Source of the DNA: Myrmaecium sp. VS I D KN 1
Taxonomy: Eukaryota; Ascomycota; Dothideomycetes; Valsariales; Valsariaceae
Direction: 5' to 3'
NCBI GenBank assembly: GCA_019775845.1
Contig: JADQAV010000022.1
Coordinates: 1-61,324, forward strand
Length of the DNA: 61,324 nt
In this document: piece after piece, positions 21,994 through 33,149 of the stretch
How the letters are laid out: every line of letters begins with the position of its first letter
Numbering within the stretch: the stretch's first letter is position 1
Translations under genes and position numbers: made by a program
Notes under the pieces: generated by a model
Told to the model about the DNA's origin: nothing
The model's input: only the letters and a program-made list of their open reading frames with translations
Databases searched by the model: none

Positions 21994-23964
21994 TCACGCT
22001 CCGCCAGCAATCACCATCTTCTCACCTCCGCCATTCTTCGGAAACAACCTCTCCTTCTTCATCGCAAGCGCGCTCAGCGTCGTGATAGCGCTCGCCGCAA
22101 TGCTCAGGATATACACGCGGCTCATAGCCTCGGTGATGCCAGCGATGGCGCGCTTCTGCAATTCCGGGCTCAGGCTCTGGAACAGCGCGCTCTGGGTGCC
22201 GGCGATGGCGCTGCGGATGTCGGCCTCGGAGAAGCCCATGCCGCCCAGCACGTGCCGGAGGTTGTTGTACGACAGGCTCTGAAAGATTTGGCCGCCGATG
22301 AGCAGGCTGATGGTTTGGAAACCCAGCTGCGAGAGGTTCTGCATCGAGATCACCCGCTGCACGTCCAGGGCGGAGCCTGTCTCGGCCATCATCGTCACGC
22401 CGGAGACGGTGAAGCCCAGGTTGAAGCAAAGTCCCGTCCCAGCCCCGAGAATGATACTGTAGCCGTAGACATTGGCCATCGGGGTGGAGGTGTCGACCGT
22501 GTACATGGTCGCACTCCCGACAGTCATCAGGATACCGCCGATCAGGTAAAGCAGCCAGCTGAGATAATCTGTCAGCGCGTGACCAGTGGATGGATCGCAG
22601 GGAAAGTAGGAACTTACTAGTAGTTGATCCTGGGAAGAAGGGAGCCCGAGGCCATGTTGAACGATGCAAGGAAGCAGATGAAGGGAAGAAGGCGAACGGC
22701 CGCCATCAGTTCCGAATCTCCGTGCGTGAAGTTGCAGTACAGCGGGATGTAGTAGACCGGAACGTAAATGTTCGTGGCGGCCATGGCAGTGTTGCAGTAC
22801 AGCAACGTCTGTGTCCGGTTGACCAGCACATGGCTGGGAGGAACCATACGCGCCTCCCGGGTCGTGAACAAGACGAAGTACTGCTGGAGGAGGGTCAGAA
22901 TGAACAGCACGCCGGTGACAACGAACAGCGCAATGGTGCGATTGTCGTCCCATGCCCAGGTAGATCCCGCGAATGTCAGAACCATCACGAAAGATACCAT
23001 GGCGCCGGTGCCAAGGATGAAGCCTGCCCAATCGAGAGCCAGGAGCTGCTTGAGGATCGGGGTACCCGTGTGTGCGGCTGGCTTGACGGAAGGGAGGTAA
23101 AAGATATACACCGGTGCACACACGGCGGCGATGACGCTGTGAAGGCTTTGTTAGTAAATAGCAGAGGGGATTTCGGAGTTGGCGAACTTACAGGTTGATG
23201 TAAAAAGCCCAGCGCCAGGTTGCAGAGGAAGTGGAAAAGGCACCGCCAACGACGGGCCCAAGGACGGCACCTGTTCCCCAAATCACTCCGATGAAGGAGA
23301 TGTAGCGGCCACGTTCATGTTCGGTCGTGCACAAGGTTAGGTAATTGAGGATACTGGCAGAGCTATGTTAGAATAGGGATTTTGATGACGGGGACGTTGA
23401 ATCAAACATACCCAAGGAAGATGCCCGTGCCACCGATTCCAGCGAGAGCCCGTCCAACGATCAGGGCGTCCATGGTCGGCGCGCCACCGCAGAGCGCAGA
23501 CGCGCCTTCAAAGAGGACGATGCTCCCGATGAACATGGGCTTGAGGTTGAAGATAGCATACAGCGCAGCTCTGCAAACAGTCAGTCAGTCAAGTCAGCCG
23601 CGGCGAAGATTGCTCGACGTGATGGAGGATGGAAAACTTACCCAGGTAAGATGGCGCAGACAGACCCGAGAGGAAACGCGGTACCAATCCAAGTGAGGCT
23701 CTCAACGGTGTCATACTGCTCGATGATGGCGGCTTGAATGTCCGCAGCGATCGTGCCATCGAGACCGTAGATGAGCGCGCCGATGTAGAGGGAGGCAGCG
23801 GCGGCGGCCCACTTCCAACCGTGGACGTTGCGTGGACTGGGCTTGGGGCTGTCGCCGTCTTGCTCAGGCGCGGAGCTAGTGGGCGGCGTTTCCTGATCGC
23901 TTTCACCAGGCTGGTATGGAGCGTCCTTCTGGACGTCGTAGACCTCAGCGTCCGAAGAAGCCAT
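21994..23964 (-). CDS. MFS drug:H+ antiporter (DHA2-like), candidate metabolite exporter
   Basis: Exons 23964..23642, 23570..23412, 23353..23192, 23136..22618 and 22558..21994 give 575 residues; four introns follow GT-AG rules and the phases agree. I chose the ATG at 23964 ([10 protein letters not shown]): an upstream in-frame ATG at 24051 would add a basic 29-residue leader that the family lacks. The soluble N-terminus (1-48) is acidic. Then come membrane segments with [10 protein letters not shown] (motif D1, about 68-77), [15 protein letters not shown] in the third helices, and [12 protein letters not shown] (antiporter motif C, about 187-198). Length fits the 14-helix group that exports toxins. 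Divergent placement next to a regulator and nearness to the PKS support a role in self-protection or export. Confidence 0.9.
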
Positions 23965-24513
23965 GACTGCGAGTGGTGAAGGGAATGCGCGGTGACCAAG
24001 GCGACGTCGAGAAGGAAGGAGATAAAAGGAGCGTGGGGGAGAGAAGGACAATGGCCATGGTGAGAGGTGGAAAGGGTGGAAAAACCGCCCGAGCTTGACG
24101 TTCCGTTATGGCTTGCAGGTGAAGGTACGGCGAATTTGGCCGAAGGTAAGAAGTGAGAAGCAGTTGAGGTCCCAGCCGCTTAAGTAAGCATACCTAAGCA
24201 TAAGCGGTTCGGCCCGGGTTGTCGGACGTGCAGGGGGTGCGGGGGGAACCGAAGTCGGGTGGAGTCAGGGGCCCGGGCACGCCTCCGACGTGGGGTGGCT
24301 AAAGCACGTGATGATCCATCCCCGTCGGCCAAATTGGCCGGCATGACAAAGCCGTTGGACGGGAGGAAAGGCGGCGGCCACCTTGCACACCAACCTCCAC
24401 TCCCCTTCCTCACTTTCTCACCGACTTCCTCTCACCCTCCTCCCTCCCTCCCTCTCGCATCCTCCCGCCATGCTCAACCCCGGCTGGGCCGACCTGCCCG
24501 TTCCATCGCGGCC
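23965..24513. promoter_or_regulatory. Divergent promoter, MFS transporter / dual-finger regulator
   Basis: These 549 bases lie between two divergent start codons. A CT-rich run directly before the regulator ATG (about 24395-24475) is typical of fungal core promoters. It may carry autoregulatory sites, but no palindrome stood out. Confidence 0.45.
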
Positions 24514-26282
24514 ATGGATCCTCCCCAGCACCCACCGTCGCCTTCGCCAATGCGATTGTGCGGCTTCTGCCATAAGCCTTTCCTGAAAGGTACATCCCCC
24601 CTTCCTCCTCGCGCTGCATCTGACTACCCATTGACGGGCTGTTTGCCAGAAACATCCTACAATCGACACGTCCTCTACTGTCGCCGTGCCCAGAACCGGC
24701 CGCGAATGCGAGCGCGGTCATGTCGAGCCTGCAGCATGGCCAAGGTGAAGTGCAACTTCCAGCCGCGGTGTCTGCGATGCACCAAGAAAGGCCTGGATTG
24801 CGTGTACGATACACCGATGGTTGGCGCCAATGCGCCCAGAACGCCGGCCGCCGACGCGCATCTCTCAGAAGGCACGCCCTCGGTTCTCACTCCGTCTTCA
24901 GCATCCAGCGGCGATATGGCTGGTCCTTTGGACGACTTGGGGGCATCCACCGCGGACGAAGCGCACATCGATGTTGACTGGAACACCCTCGACTTCGGCG
25001 CAACCGATCTCCTTACACAGAGTCCTCCAAACAGCCTCCCCTCCTTCGAAGACGTTCCTCGGGCCATGGCCGTAGAGTCGTTTCTTTCCGGCAACCGCGA
25101 CGGTACCGGCTTTGTGATGGATGGCCTTGACGGCGCCTATGGCCCCGACCATCTCTCACTCGCCAAGCTTCCCTGGTCCGCATGGAGCACGCGCAATGAC
25201 CATCCAAACACCCTTGCGGGACCGTCTCCGTACCTGTCCGAGCGGCCAAGCTCACAGTTCCTGGCGCTGATCCCGCGGTCGGACCCTGTGGCGACCTCGA
25301 CCGTCAACGTCGTCATGCAGATGCTGTGCGCCTTTCCTCAGATGACGCTCCGCCGAGAAACCCTGCCTCCCTTCATTCACGGCCACTGGTATCGTTCGAC
25401 GAGCGCGACGGAACCAGCTCTGCCAACGCCGCTGGTCAACTGCATGGGCATCGCTCAGGTCTTTGCCTCCCACAATCCCGACACCAGGCCGTTCTTGTGG
25501 CGGACCGTCAGGACGGAGCTTCGTTTCTGGGCGGCGCAGGTACAAGATGCACCTTCTTCCTTCCCCACAAGCACTGCTAATCTTTGTCCACAGACGGAGC
25601 AAGGACAGATCTCGCGGCACGACCTGCTCGCGGCGATCCAAGCACAGATGATCTACATCCTCATGCGCGTCAACGACAACGATCCCAAGATCGAACCGGA
25701 CCTTAATTTGGAGATGCTGGTTACGTATCAGGTATGGGCTTTGATCTTCTGTGAAACGTTCGCTCGGGCTAACCCAGATCCGCAGAGGCTCTGTGAGAGC
25801 TTCAAGGCGCTGTGCAACCAGCCGTTCTGCCAAGACGAGCGCAGCCACCCCAGCTCCAGCTGGGAAGACTGGGTGTTTGCCGAATCTCGACGAAGGTAAG
25901 CTTCTTCCGTACCGCCCGTGCCCTGACATCTTCATCCAATCCATCTCTCCTAACCCTTCCACGTAGAACAACAATCGTCTGGCTGCTCATCACGCAGATG
26001 GTGTACATCAAGATCGGCGTGCCGTGCGACAACTTCGACGGATTTCGCGACGTCCCGCTGCCCTGTCCCAAGGCGCTGTGGGAGGCGCGCACGCGTGCCC
26101 AGTGGCAAGCGGAGTACGAGCATTATGGCAGCATGCTGCGGACGGGGTTCGACCGGATCGGCGACCTGCTCGACGCGTGCAAGAATGGCGAGGCGGGGTT
26201 GAATAGGATGAAGCTGAACGCGTGGAATGCGACGGCGGACAATCTGGGGGTGTTGCTCAATATGGGGGCGGCGTTGATGTAG
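24514..26282 (+). CDS. Transcription factor with C2HC-type finger plus Zn2Cys6 cluster
   Basis: Exons 24514..24589, 24650..25539, 25594..25731, 25786..25895 and 25967..26282 give 509 residues. A zinc-finger-like segment CGFCHKPFLKETSYNRH (about 16-32), split by intron 1 and closed by VLYC, is followed about 20 residues later by a binuclear cluster CRACSMAKVKCNF...CLRCTKKGLDC. The acidic middle (DIDVDW-like segments) and the C-terminal region with WVFAESRRRTTIVWLL are typical of this fungal regulator group. Introns 3 (25540-25593) and 4 (25732-25785) are each 54 bases and free of stops, so retention would keep the frame. They carry good branch sites (GCTAAT and GCTAAC). It is divergent from the MFS gene, which it may control. 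Confidence 0.82.
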
Positions 26283-26358
26283 AGTAGTAGGGATTGATAG
26301 ACTGGATGCGATGTCATCTGTGTTTTTCAAAAAAGCCAAACCATCTATTATATCCCTT

Positions 26359-27667
26359 CTACTGTTCACCCCGCCTCTCCCGCGCCAACACCGCCTCGAC
26401 AACCTCAGGCAGAGTCTCCAACACACCCGGCCGACGAGGCTTCCACCCCAGCAGCCTCGCCGCCCGATCAGCCCGACACCTCACACTAACCCCGCACCCA
26501 TGCTCCCTCACCACATCGCCCACCACCTCCCACCCAGGCCGTCCCTCACCAACCTCCATCAACCCCTCCCCCTCTTTCTCCTCCCCCTTTCCCCCCAACC
26601 TCTCCCTCACCACCCCCACCAACCGTTCCATATACACCCGAAACTCCAGCTCCTCCGCCACGACAAAATAGTACGCCGCAGGACCCCAGACCTGCACCCC
26701 TTCCCCATCCTCCCCCTCCCTTCCAGCCCCAAGCGCGCGCAAAACCAACCCCCCATACACCCCCGCCAGATCATCCACGTGCACGTACCCCAGCACGTTC
26801 CGGCCGCCGTCGACCACGTACCCGCGCCCGCCGCCGCCGCCGAGCCGCCGCACGGCGGCGACGATGGCGCGCTGGGTCAGCGGGAGCGGTGCCCGGCCCG
26901 ACCCCACCAGCCCGTGCACGACGGTCGGACTCACGATGGCGAGGCGGACGGCGCCCTGCGCGGCGAGGGCGCGGACGTGGGCGTCGGCCTGGGCGTGCGG
27001 ACGGGAGGAGGGCAGGGAGAGGAGGGGGTGGATGTCGTGGATGTCGGACCATGTTTGGGCCCCGCCTGGGGGCGGTTGGTTCAGAATGAGGAAGGCGCCG
27101 GAGGTGTGGATGTAGTATCCTCCTTCTCTACGCTTGGACGGTGACTTGGGGATTGGGGTGGTGGTGGTTGCGGTGCCTAAGCCGCGCAGCACGGCGGCGA
27201 TGGCGGCGGGGGAGGCGGGGTGGGTGTCGGGTGTTGCGTCTTACGAGCACGCGTTAGAAAATTTTTTGAGGGAGAAGGAGAGGGAGAGGGAAGGGGATAT
27301 AAGGGGAAGAGGGGAGGACGTACTAATCACAACCGTCGCCGCCCTCGCTTCCTCCTCCAGCAGCGCGAGGGTCGTCAGGTCGCCGTGGACGATGCGCAGC
27401 CGCGTGAGGGCTTCCGCGGGCAGATGGGGAGACAGGTAGAGACGCGAAGCGTCTCGGACGAGGGCGACGATGTGGATGGCGGGCTGGTGGGGGAGGTTCA
27501 GCAGGTGGTGCAGGATGGCGGTGCCGATGTGGCCGGTGGCGCCGAGGCTGTGGTGGGGGGCGGGGTTGGTTAGTGAGGTGGGGGAGGGGTTGCCTGAGGC
27601 GATGGGGTGGCGGTGTGGGGATGGTGGGGGAATGAGGGACGAACAGGAAGACGGTGGGGTTGGACAT
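26359..27667 (-). CDS. NmrA/extended-SDR-like NAD(P)-binding protein
   Basis: Exons 27667..27645, 27547..27324 and 27239..26359 give 375 residues. The first exon encodes only about eight residues; its donor (CT then GTTCGT) is weak but restores TVFLLGATGHIGTAIL, a textbook GxxGxxG nucleotide-binding motif. AATVVINATPDTHP and RREGGYYIHTSGAFLIL follow, as in NAD-dependent epimerase/dehydratase-like and NmrA-like proteins. HVDDLAGVYGGLVLRAL fits the later strand/helix of the fold. Such proteins are either reductases or redox-sensing co-regulators. It converges on the dual-finger regulator, 76 bases away. Substrate and role are unknown. Confidence 0.8.
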
Positions 27668-29390
27668 GGTTTGTTCGTACGAGGTGCTCGGCCGGTATGT
27701 CGGTATGTCGTCGGTATGTGGGTTTGGTTCACCGGTTCAGGGGAATCGTAGGGGGGGGGGATGGTCTCATATGTATGTATACTGACGGTGGGAGGAGGGC
27801 GAGTGAAGTGCCGCTAGATAGTGAATGATTCAGGCAGGGTTGTTGGAGGAAAAGGTGCCGAAGGGTGAGGCTGGCGATCGGTGGGTATATCGTGGTGGAT
27901 TGATTCGCTTTGTATGTAGGTAGTACTACATGTTTGGTAGGCCGCCGACTGTTTCACATGCTAAGGTACTAAGATCGGACCTCCCCAATTCGAGGGACGT
28001 TCGTCCATTAGGCTGCAGATACGAGGGGATGTGAACGGATTTGCCGTCCGACTTCGGATTGAAGATGATCTCGAAATTGCCGATGGTTAGCGTGATGTTA
28101 TGCATGCCTTGCGAATATGGAGAAGCTTTCAATTCGCCCGGACAGGGATAAAAAGTCCCCGGTCAGCAAGACTGCAGTGATTGATTATACTGTACATACC
28201 GTACCTATGCGTATTGATTGCAGCAGCAGCAACAGGTCAAAGAGAGGTTGATCTAGGCAGCAGCAGCACTTCGTATCACAAATTCACGTTTAACATTAGT
28301 AATGGACGTGTATAGTAGGTGAAGTCCGCCAAGTCAGCCACACTGCTGACCAATTAACCACGTAGGGCTTGGTAGACCTTAGCCTTTCCTGGTCTCCATC
28401 TTCCATCCCGCCCACCTCCCGACAAGGAACGACGTCGACGTCCTTCCACTGCTCCTAACGAACGCCACCACCAGCGCCTACCGCTCTGACGTGAGACGGC
28501 TGCACGGAGCTCACGTCCGGCACGGCATCCTTCGTTTGGCGTAAGCCGGGCCCCTCCTCATCCTTCTCCTCATCCTTCTGACCCCCACGGTACTCACCTA
28601 ATTCACACCTATCCCATACCTAACTCATACCAATCACATACAGTTCACGGGCAAGTGTGACCTGGATGACCGTGCCCATGTCTATCGGTCCCCAGGACTG
28701 TCCAATCCCCCATCGCGGACCCGCTATCATCATCATTATGCATCGTGCCTGGACACCCTCGCCGGCCTGCCAATGCGGCAGAGTACTTATGGACGGTACA
28801 GTACGCATGCATCTTGGCATGTATATCCGCCAACCCATCTACGGAGGGACGGACTACTCTTACTGCTCTAGAGTTAACGCCTCAAGACCTTCGCGGCCAA
28901 GCCTCGCAGCCGAGTCTCCGCCGTCCCGCCTGGGCAGGGCCCACACCCTCTCCGCAAACTCGACCGCTGCCCTTCGGAGAGACCGAGGCTGGGATCCCAG
29001 GTCACTGGTGCACTTCGCTATCTGATAGTGCCTAGCAACCTGTATGGACTGCTCGCGTCACTCCCGGGGCTCCGGTGGACCTCCCGTCTCCAGACCTGAC
29101 CTACTTAACGTACCGACGTCCGGTCGCTGTCCCCGTCCCCGCCGCCGCCGCATGTCACACCTGCGACTCAACCCCCGAGCTCGACTCAGGTCGCCCTTCG
29201 GTCCTGCCCATTCAGCCCTCCTTTTCCCTCCCTTCGGTCTCTCGTTCACTGTGCCGCCTCCCCTCCGCCTCTTCGGTCCTGCTTGACCCTCTGCCCTCGC
29301 TCTGGCTGCTCCGTTCGGTCCTGGCGTCCTTGTCCGTCACCGTTCCCTTCCATCTCCTTGCTCTATCCGGTCGACGTGACAACTTTCGGG
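27668..29390. other. Gene-free region, divergent promoter of NmrA-like and Zn2Cys6 genes
   Basis: These 1.7 kb hold no convincing gene. Local features include a G-run near 27750 and a tandem CCTCATCCTTCT-type repeat near 28555-28580. Frames at 28657-29035 and 29044-29286 lack family features. The CT-rich DNA at 29200-29390 probably serves as the leader and promoter of the downstream regulator. Confidence 0.45.
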
Positions 29391-32137
29391 ATGCCTGCGG
29401 CCACCATGACGGGCGAGCGAACCGCCAGCACGTCCCCTTCGCCGCCTGTGCAACCCCCCGCCCAGTCGCAGCCTACCGTTGCCTGCTTGCGGTGCCGCGA
29501 TCAGAAACTCAAGTGCGACCGCGCTCTGCCCACCTGCATGCGTTGTCGCAAGCAACGCGCCTGCTGCAAGTATCCCCCGCCGCCGGACCGGCGACGCATC
29601 GCCCAGCGCAAGGCGACTGCGCAGGCTCGAGCGGCTGAGGCGGCGGCCGCCCTGGTCCTTGCCGCGCCTCGCGTGCCCGCCTCCGTCTCCGTCTCTGCTG
29701 CCTCCGCTTCGCCGGAACCGCCCTGGACGACCCAGAAACGGCCGCGCACCAGCGACGGCCCCGATGTTCACGCCCAAGGATACCGCGGCGACAGCGAGAG
29801 CGATCACGGCGACCGCCGCAGCAGCCTCCCTCCGGCGGACCCCACAGACGTCGATGCCGACGACGACCAGCTACCGTCCACCGAGGTCGGACTGCTCCTC
29901 CTCGAGGTCTTCTTCAAGCGGGTCTACAACGCCACGCTCCTCTTCCACAAGTCCATCACGTTCCACCTGTACCGGCAGAAGCGGCTGCCGACGTGCCTAC
30001 TTCGGGCCATCTTCGCCCATGCCGCCCTCTTCCTTGCGCCTGTTGAGACTGCCGCCCGCTGCCGCCGCTACATTCGCATTCTGCCCGTTCCCGCCCTGCA
30101 CCAACGTTCTTGGGCCTGGGCCCGCGCGGCCTCCCGCGAGGCCCTCGCCCACGCCGACGAGCCCACCCTCGTCCGCGCTCAGACCCTTCAGGTCCTCCAG
30201 CTGTACTACTTTGCCCGCGGCGAGATCCGCCGCGCCGTAGTCCACGCCTCGCTCGCCTTCCGCCTCTGCCAGCTGCTGGGCTATGACCGGTTACGCGAGG
30301 GTGAGGGTGAAGTTCCCGTTATAGATGACGGACCAGATAGACGAACCGGGCCTGCCTCTCCCCGCCGTCTCGACCGCGAGATCAAACGCCGCTGCTTCTG
30401 GGCCGCCTGGTGTAGCTTCTGTATCGGAGGTCGCCGTCTGGACGGTTCCTGGGCGTCCACGTGCGAACGCATGGTTGCCGGCCTGCCGCTGCCCGTTAAG
30501 CTCGAGCCCCGTCTCGCCCGGGGGGCGCAAATTACCGATTGGGACCTCAGCCCGCACGCCCTTCTGCCAGATCCGGGGCCGGCGTGCTCGCTGATGGCGG
30601 ATCTCGTGAGGCTTTTAGGGATCTGGTAAGTCCGCTCCATTCTCCCACTGTTCTCCATGCGGTCAACAGCGAAGCTAATCATTACATTGGAATCTACGGA
30701 AAGGAGCAACATCCAAATCTTACTGTCGTCTGACTGCCACTCCCGTCCCACGCCCGACTCCCAACAGCGCGCCGCCCAATTCGCCAAGTATCTTGCCCAG
30801 CTCGAACCGATTGAGTGCGCTCTGCAGCTGCCCCTAGTCGACCTTACCGCACGCGCCGACACCTTTGATGAGAGTCCGGAGCTACTCACCTCCGTTTGCT
30901 CCGTCTACTACCTCAACCGGCTGCTGCTACACGCGTCTCTCGCCTCGATGACGACAACGACGAAGCCGTCTGCCGCCACGCGGAAACACGCCGAGCTGGC
31001 GCTGCAGCAGGCCGTCGCGTTTGCGGAGCTAATGCGCCAGTTCGTCGCTAAAGATCTCGACATGACCCGTTTGTTTCCCCTGCTCGGCTATGTCGCTTTC
31101 GTCGCAGGGAGCGTAATCAGGGTGCGTATGTGATAGGCTTGATGGTTGCTGCTGCCGCCCCCCACTTGTTCACACCCTCAGAGGCTGATGGCGGCGTTCC
31201 CTTGCTAGGTGTACCAGAACACGCCACAGTTGACGGACGGTTTTTCGATCCCGGTGCCTGGCCTTGCCTCTGAAGAGATGAAGACGCTCGAGACGGTGCT
31301 TGAGGTGCTGAGCATTTACTGGAAGCCCCTGCGTCGCTTGGTATGTCAAACTTAGGATTTGAGCTGCTAGTATCTCTTTGTAATGAGTTACTACTGACTG
31401 TGAATACCCAGGCGAGGAAGCTGTCCCAAGTCAACACCTCTACCAATCAACCTATCGGCCTGGCCTCCATCACCTCGACGCCTTACCCTTGGGTCATCAC
31501 GCGGTCGTCTGACGGCACCAACGGTGACGCCGGCGACGAAGAGGAGGAAGAACAGATAAAGACCACCGCGAATACGCGCCGATACCCTTCCCGCTCAGAT
31601 AGTGCAATATCCTTAACAACCTGCGCTCCAAGACCGGCACTAGGATCCGGCAACCTTCATCCACCATCCCAGTCCCTCCAACTACCACCTACAACCTTCC
31701 TTGACGCGCCCACTGCTGTCCCTTCCACCACCGCAAACTACCTCTTTCCGGATATCGAATGGCCCCCCACTACCAACCCAAGCATCAGCGCAAACCCACC
31801 CTGGGATTCCTCCTTCCTGGACTTGCATATCCCCGCAACATCCACCACCACTACCACCGCAACCGCAACCACCACCGTCCTTGACTCCGGCTACCAATCC
31901 GCCATCGAAGATACTTCCTCCTCCACATCCGCCGCCACATCCACCACGTCTACCACCCTCTTCCCCGACCCGTCCTTTGACCCCGATGCTGCCACGACGA
32001 CGGCGTCGTTCACGGAATGGTGGAACCAACCGCTTGCACCCATGGATTACTGGTGGGCGGCGTATGCGGGGGGGTTGGAGCGACAGAAGGGGGTTGAGAG
32101 GAAGGGGGAGGAGGGTGGGGGAGGTGGGATAGAGTAG
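29391..32137 (+). CDS. Zn2Cys6 transcription factor with fungal middle-homology domain
   Basis: Exons 29391..30625, 30704..31121, 31209..31340 and 31412..32137 give 836 residues. The binuclear cluster is CLRCRDQKLKCDRALPTCMR followed by CRKQRACC (about residues 32-60). A helical fungal-specific domain follows, including LLLLEVFFKRVYNATLLFHK, LQVLQLYYFARGEIRRA and LDREIKRRCFWAAWCSFCIG. The C-terminus is a Thr/Ser-rich, low-complexity tail with WWNQP and WWAAYAGG. The first intron is the least certain. I chose donor GTAAGT and acceptor GGAAAG because the nearer ACAG acceptor leads to a stop. An in-frame second ATG lies at 29406. It is a third candidate regulator for the region, or may control the P450 or neighbouring genes. 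Confidence 0.78.
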
Positions 32138-33149
32138 GACGGGGTGTGATTTGGAGGTGTTTGGAGGGCTGAGGTTTGGTTTGATCTTTTGTTTGGCTGA
32201 TTCGGTTTCTGGATTTACTGGATTCCTCCTGGAAGACAGAGAGACGTTGCAGGATGTCCTCTCCGCCGCCTTAATCGTCTAGAATAGATGAGACCGAAGA
32301 AAGAAAGAGAAAGAGCGTTAGAACGACTGGAGATCCACCTAGAGAGCAAGAAGACACATACATATAGAACTAGCTACACGAAAAATCACTCATAGAAAAT
32401 TGACCTTTTTTACGCCTGGGCCGTCAAAGTGAAGGTGCCCGTCAGCCCCATAACAGGACGATCCAGCACCCTGGATCATGCAATTTTGACGATTGCGTTC
32501 ATCCTGGTTGACGGATGAGTGAACCCGAGGACCTGGAACGCTGTGCCGCTGATGGTTCGCAGAGATGAGCATAGCTCCGCTTGTGGGACGGGACATTATA
32601 TGGCATGGTTAGGGTTGAATGGATGGTCGAGGTGTTATCTCCTCTTCCGACGTAGGTACTGTCTTTTGGGCCCTTACCTGATGTCCAAATATATTTTCTT
32701 CATTGATTGACGTACGACAAGAGCGGACACGGGCAACGGTGCTGATGGGTTCGCGAGAAGCCATGACGAAGGCCAACGGAAGACGTATCGGGAAGGGCAG
32801 TAGTGGAGATGCAGGTGTGGCTGCAATCGACTTCGTCTCTAGATGAGAGATCCGAGAGCGGACTGAGGGAGGATGTGTCATGGTCTCACATTGCCTCCTA
32901 TCCACAGGCTTTGGAGAATAAAGCAGTGGGTTGTACATGTGGTACTCGCTCACAATACCCTGCTTTGTCGAAAAGTTGGTCCGTCTTCATTTGGTCACGG
33001 AAAGGAAATCCCCTTGGTTGATGGGCCATGGCTACAAGGTACCAGGTCTAAACCACATCTACGTTCCAAAACTGCCTGGAGGGTGTGAACCACTTTTGAT
33101 GTGGAAGCAACAGGTTCAAAAGAAAAAGGAAAGAAGGGAGCAAAAAGAG
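32138..33149. other. Convergent intergenic region
   Basis: This 1.0 kb lies between the 3' ends of the Zn2Cys6 and P450 genes. It is AT-richer than the coding DNA. Short frames such as 32609-32953 (minus) have no motifs. No gene or repeat is supported. Confidence 0.5.

Noticed and set aside
28657-29286. Several overlapping open frames upstream of the third regulator
   Set aside because: They have no motifs, are mutually overlapping and lie in probable promoter and leader DNA.
30626-30669. Shorter first intron (acceptor TCAACAG) in the third regulator
   Set aside because: It leads to an in-frame stop after about 20 codons; the GGAAAG acceptor joins two good coding blocks.
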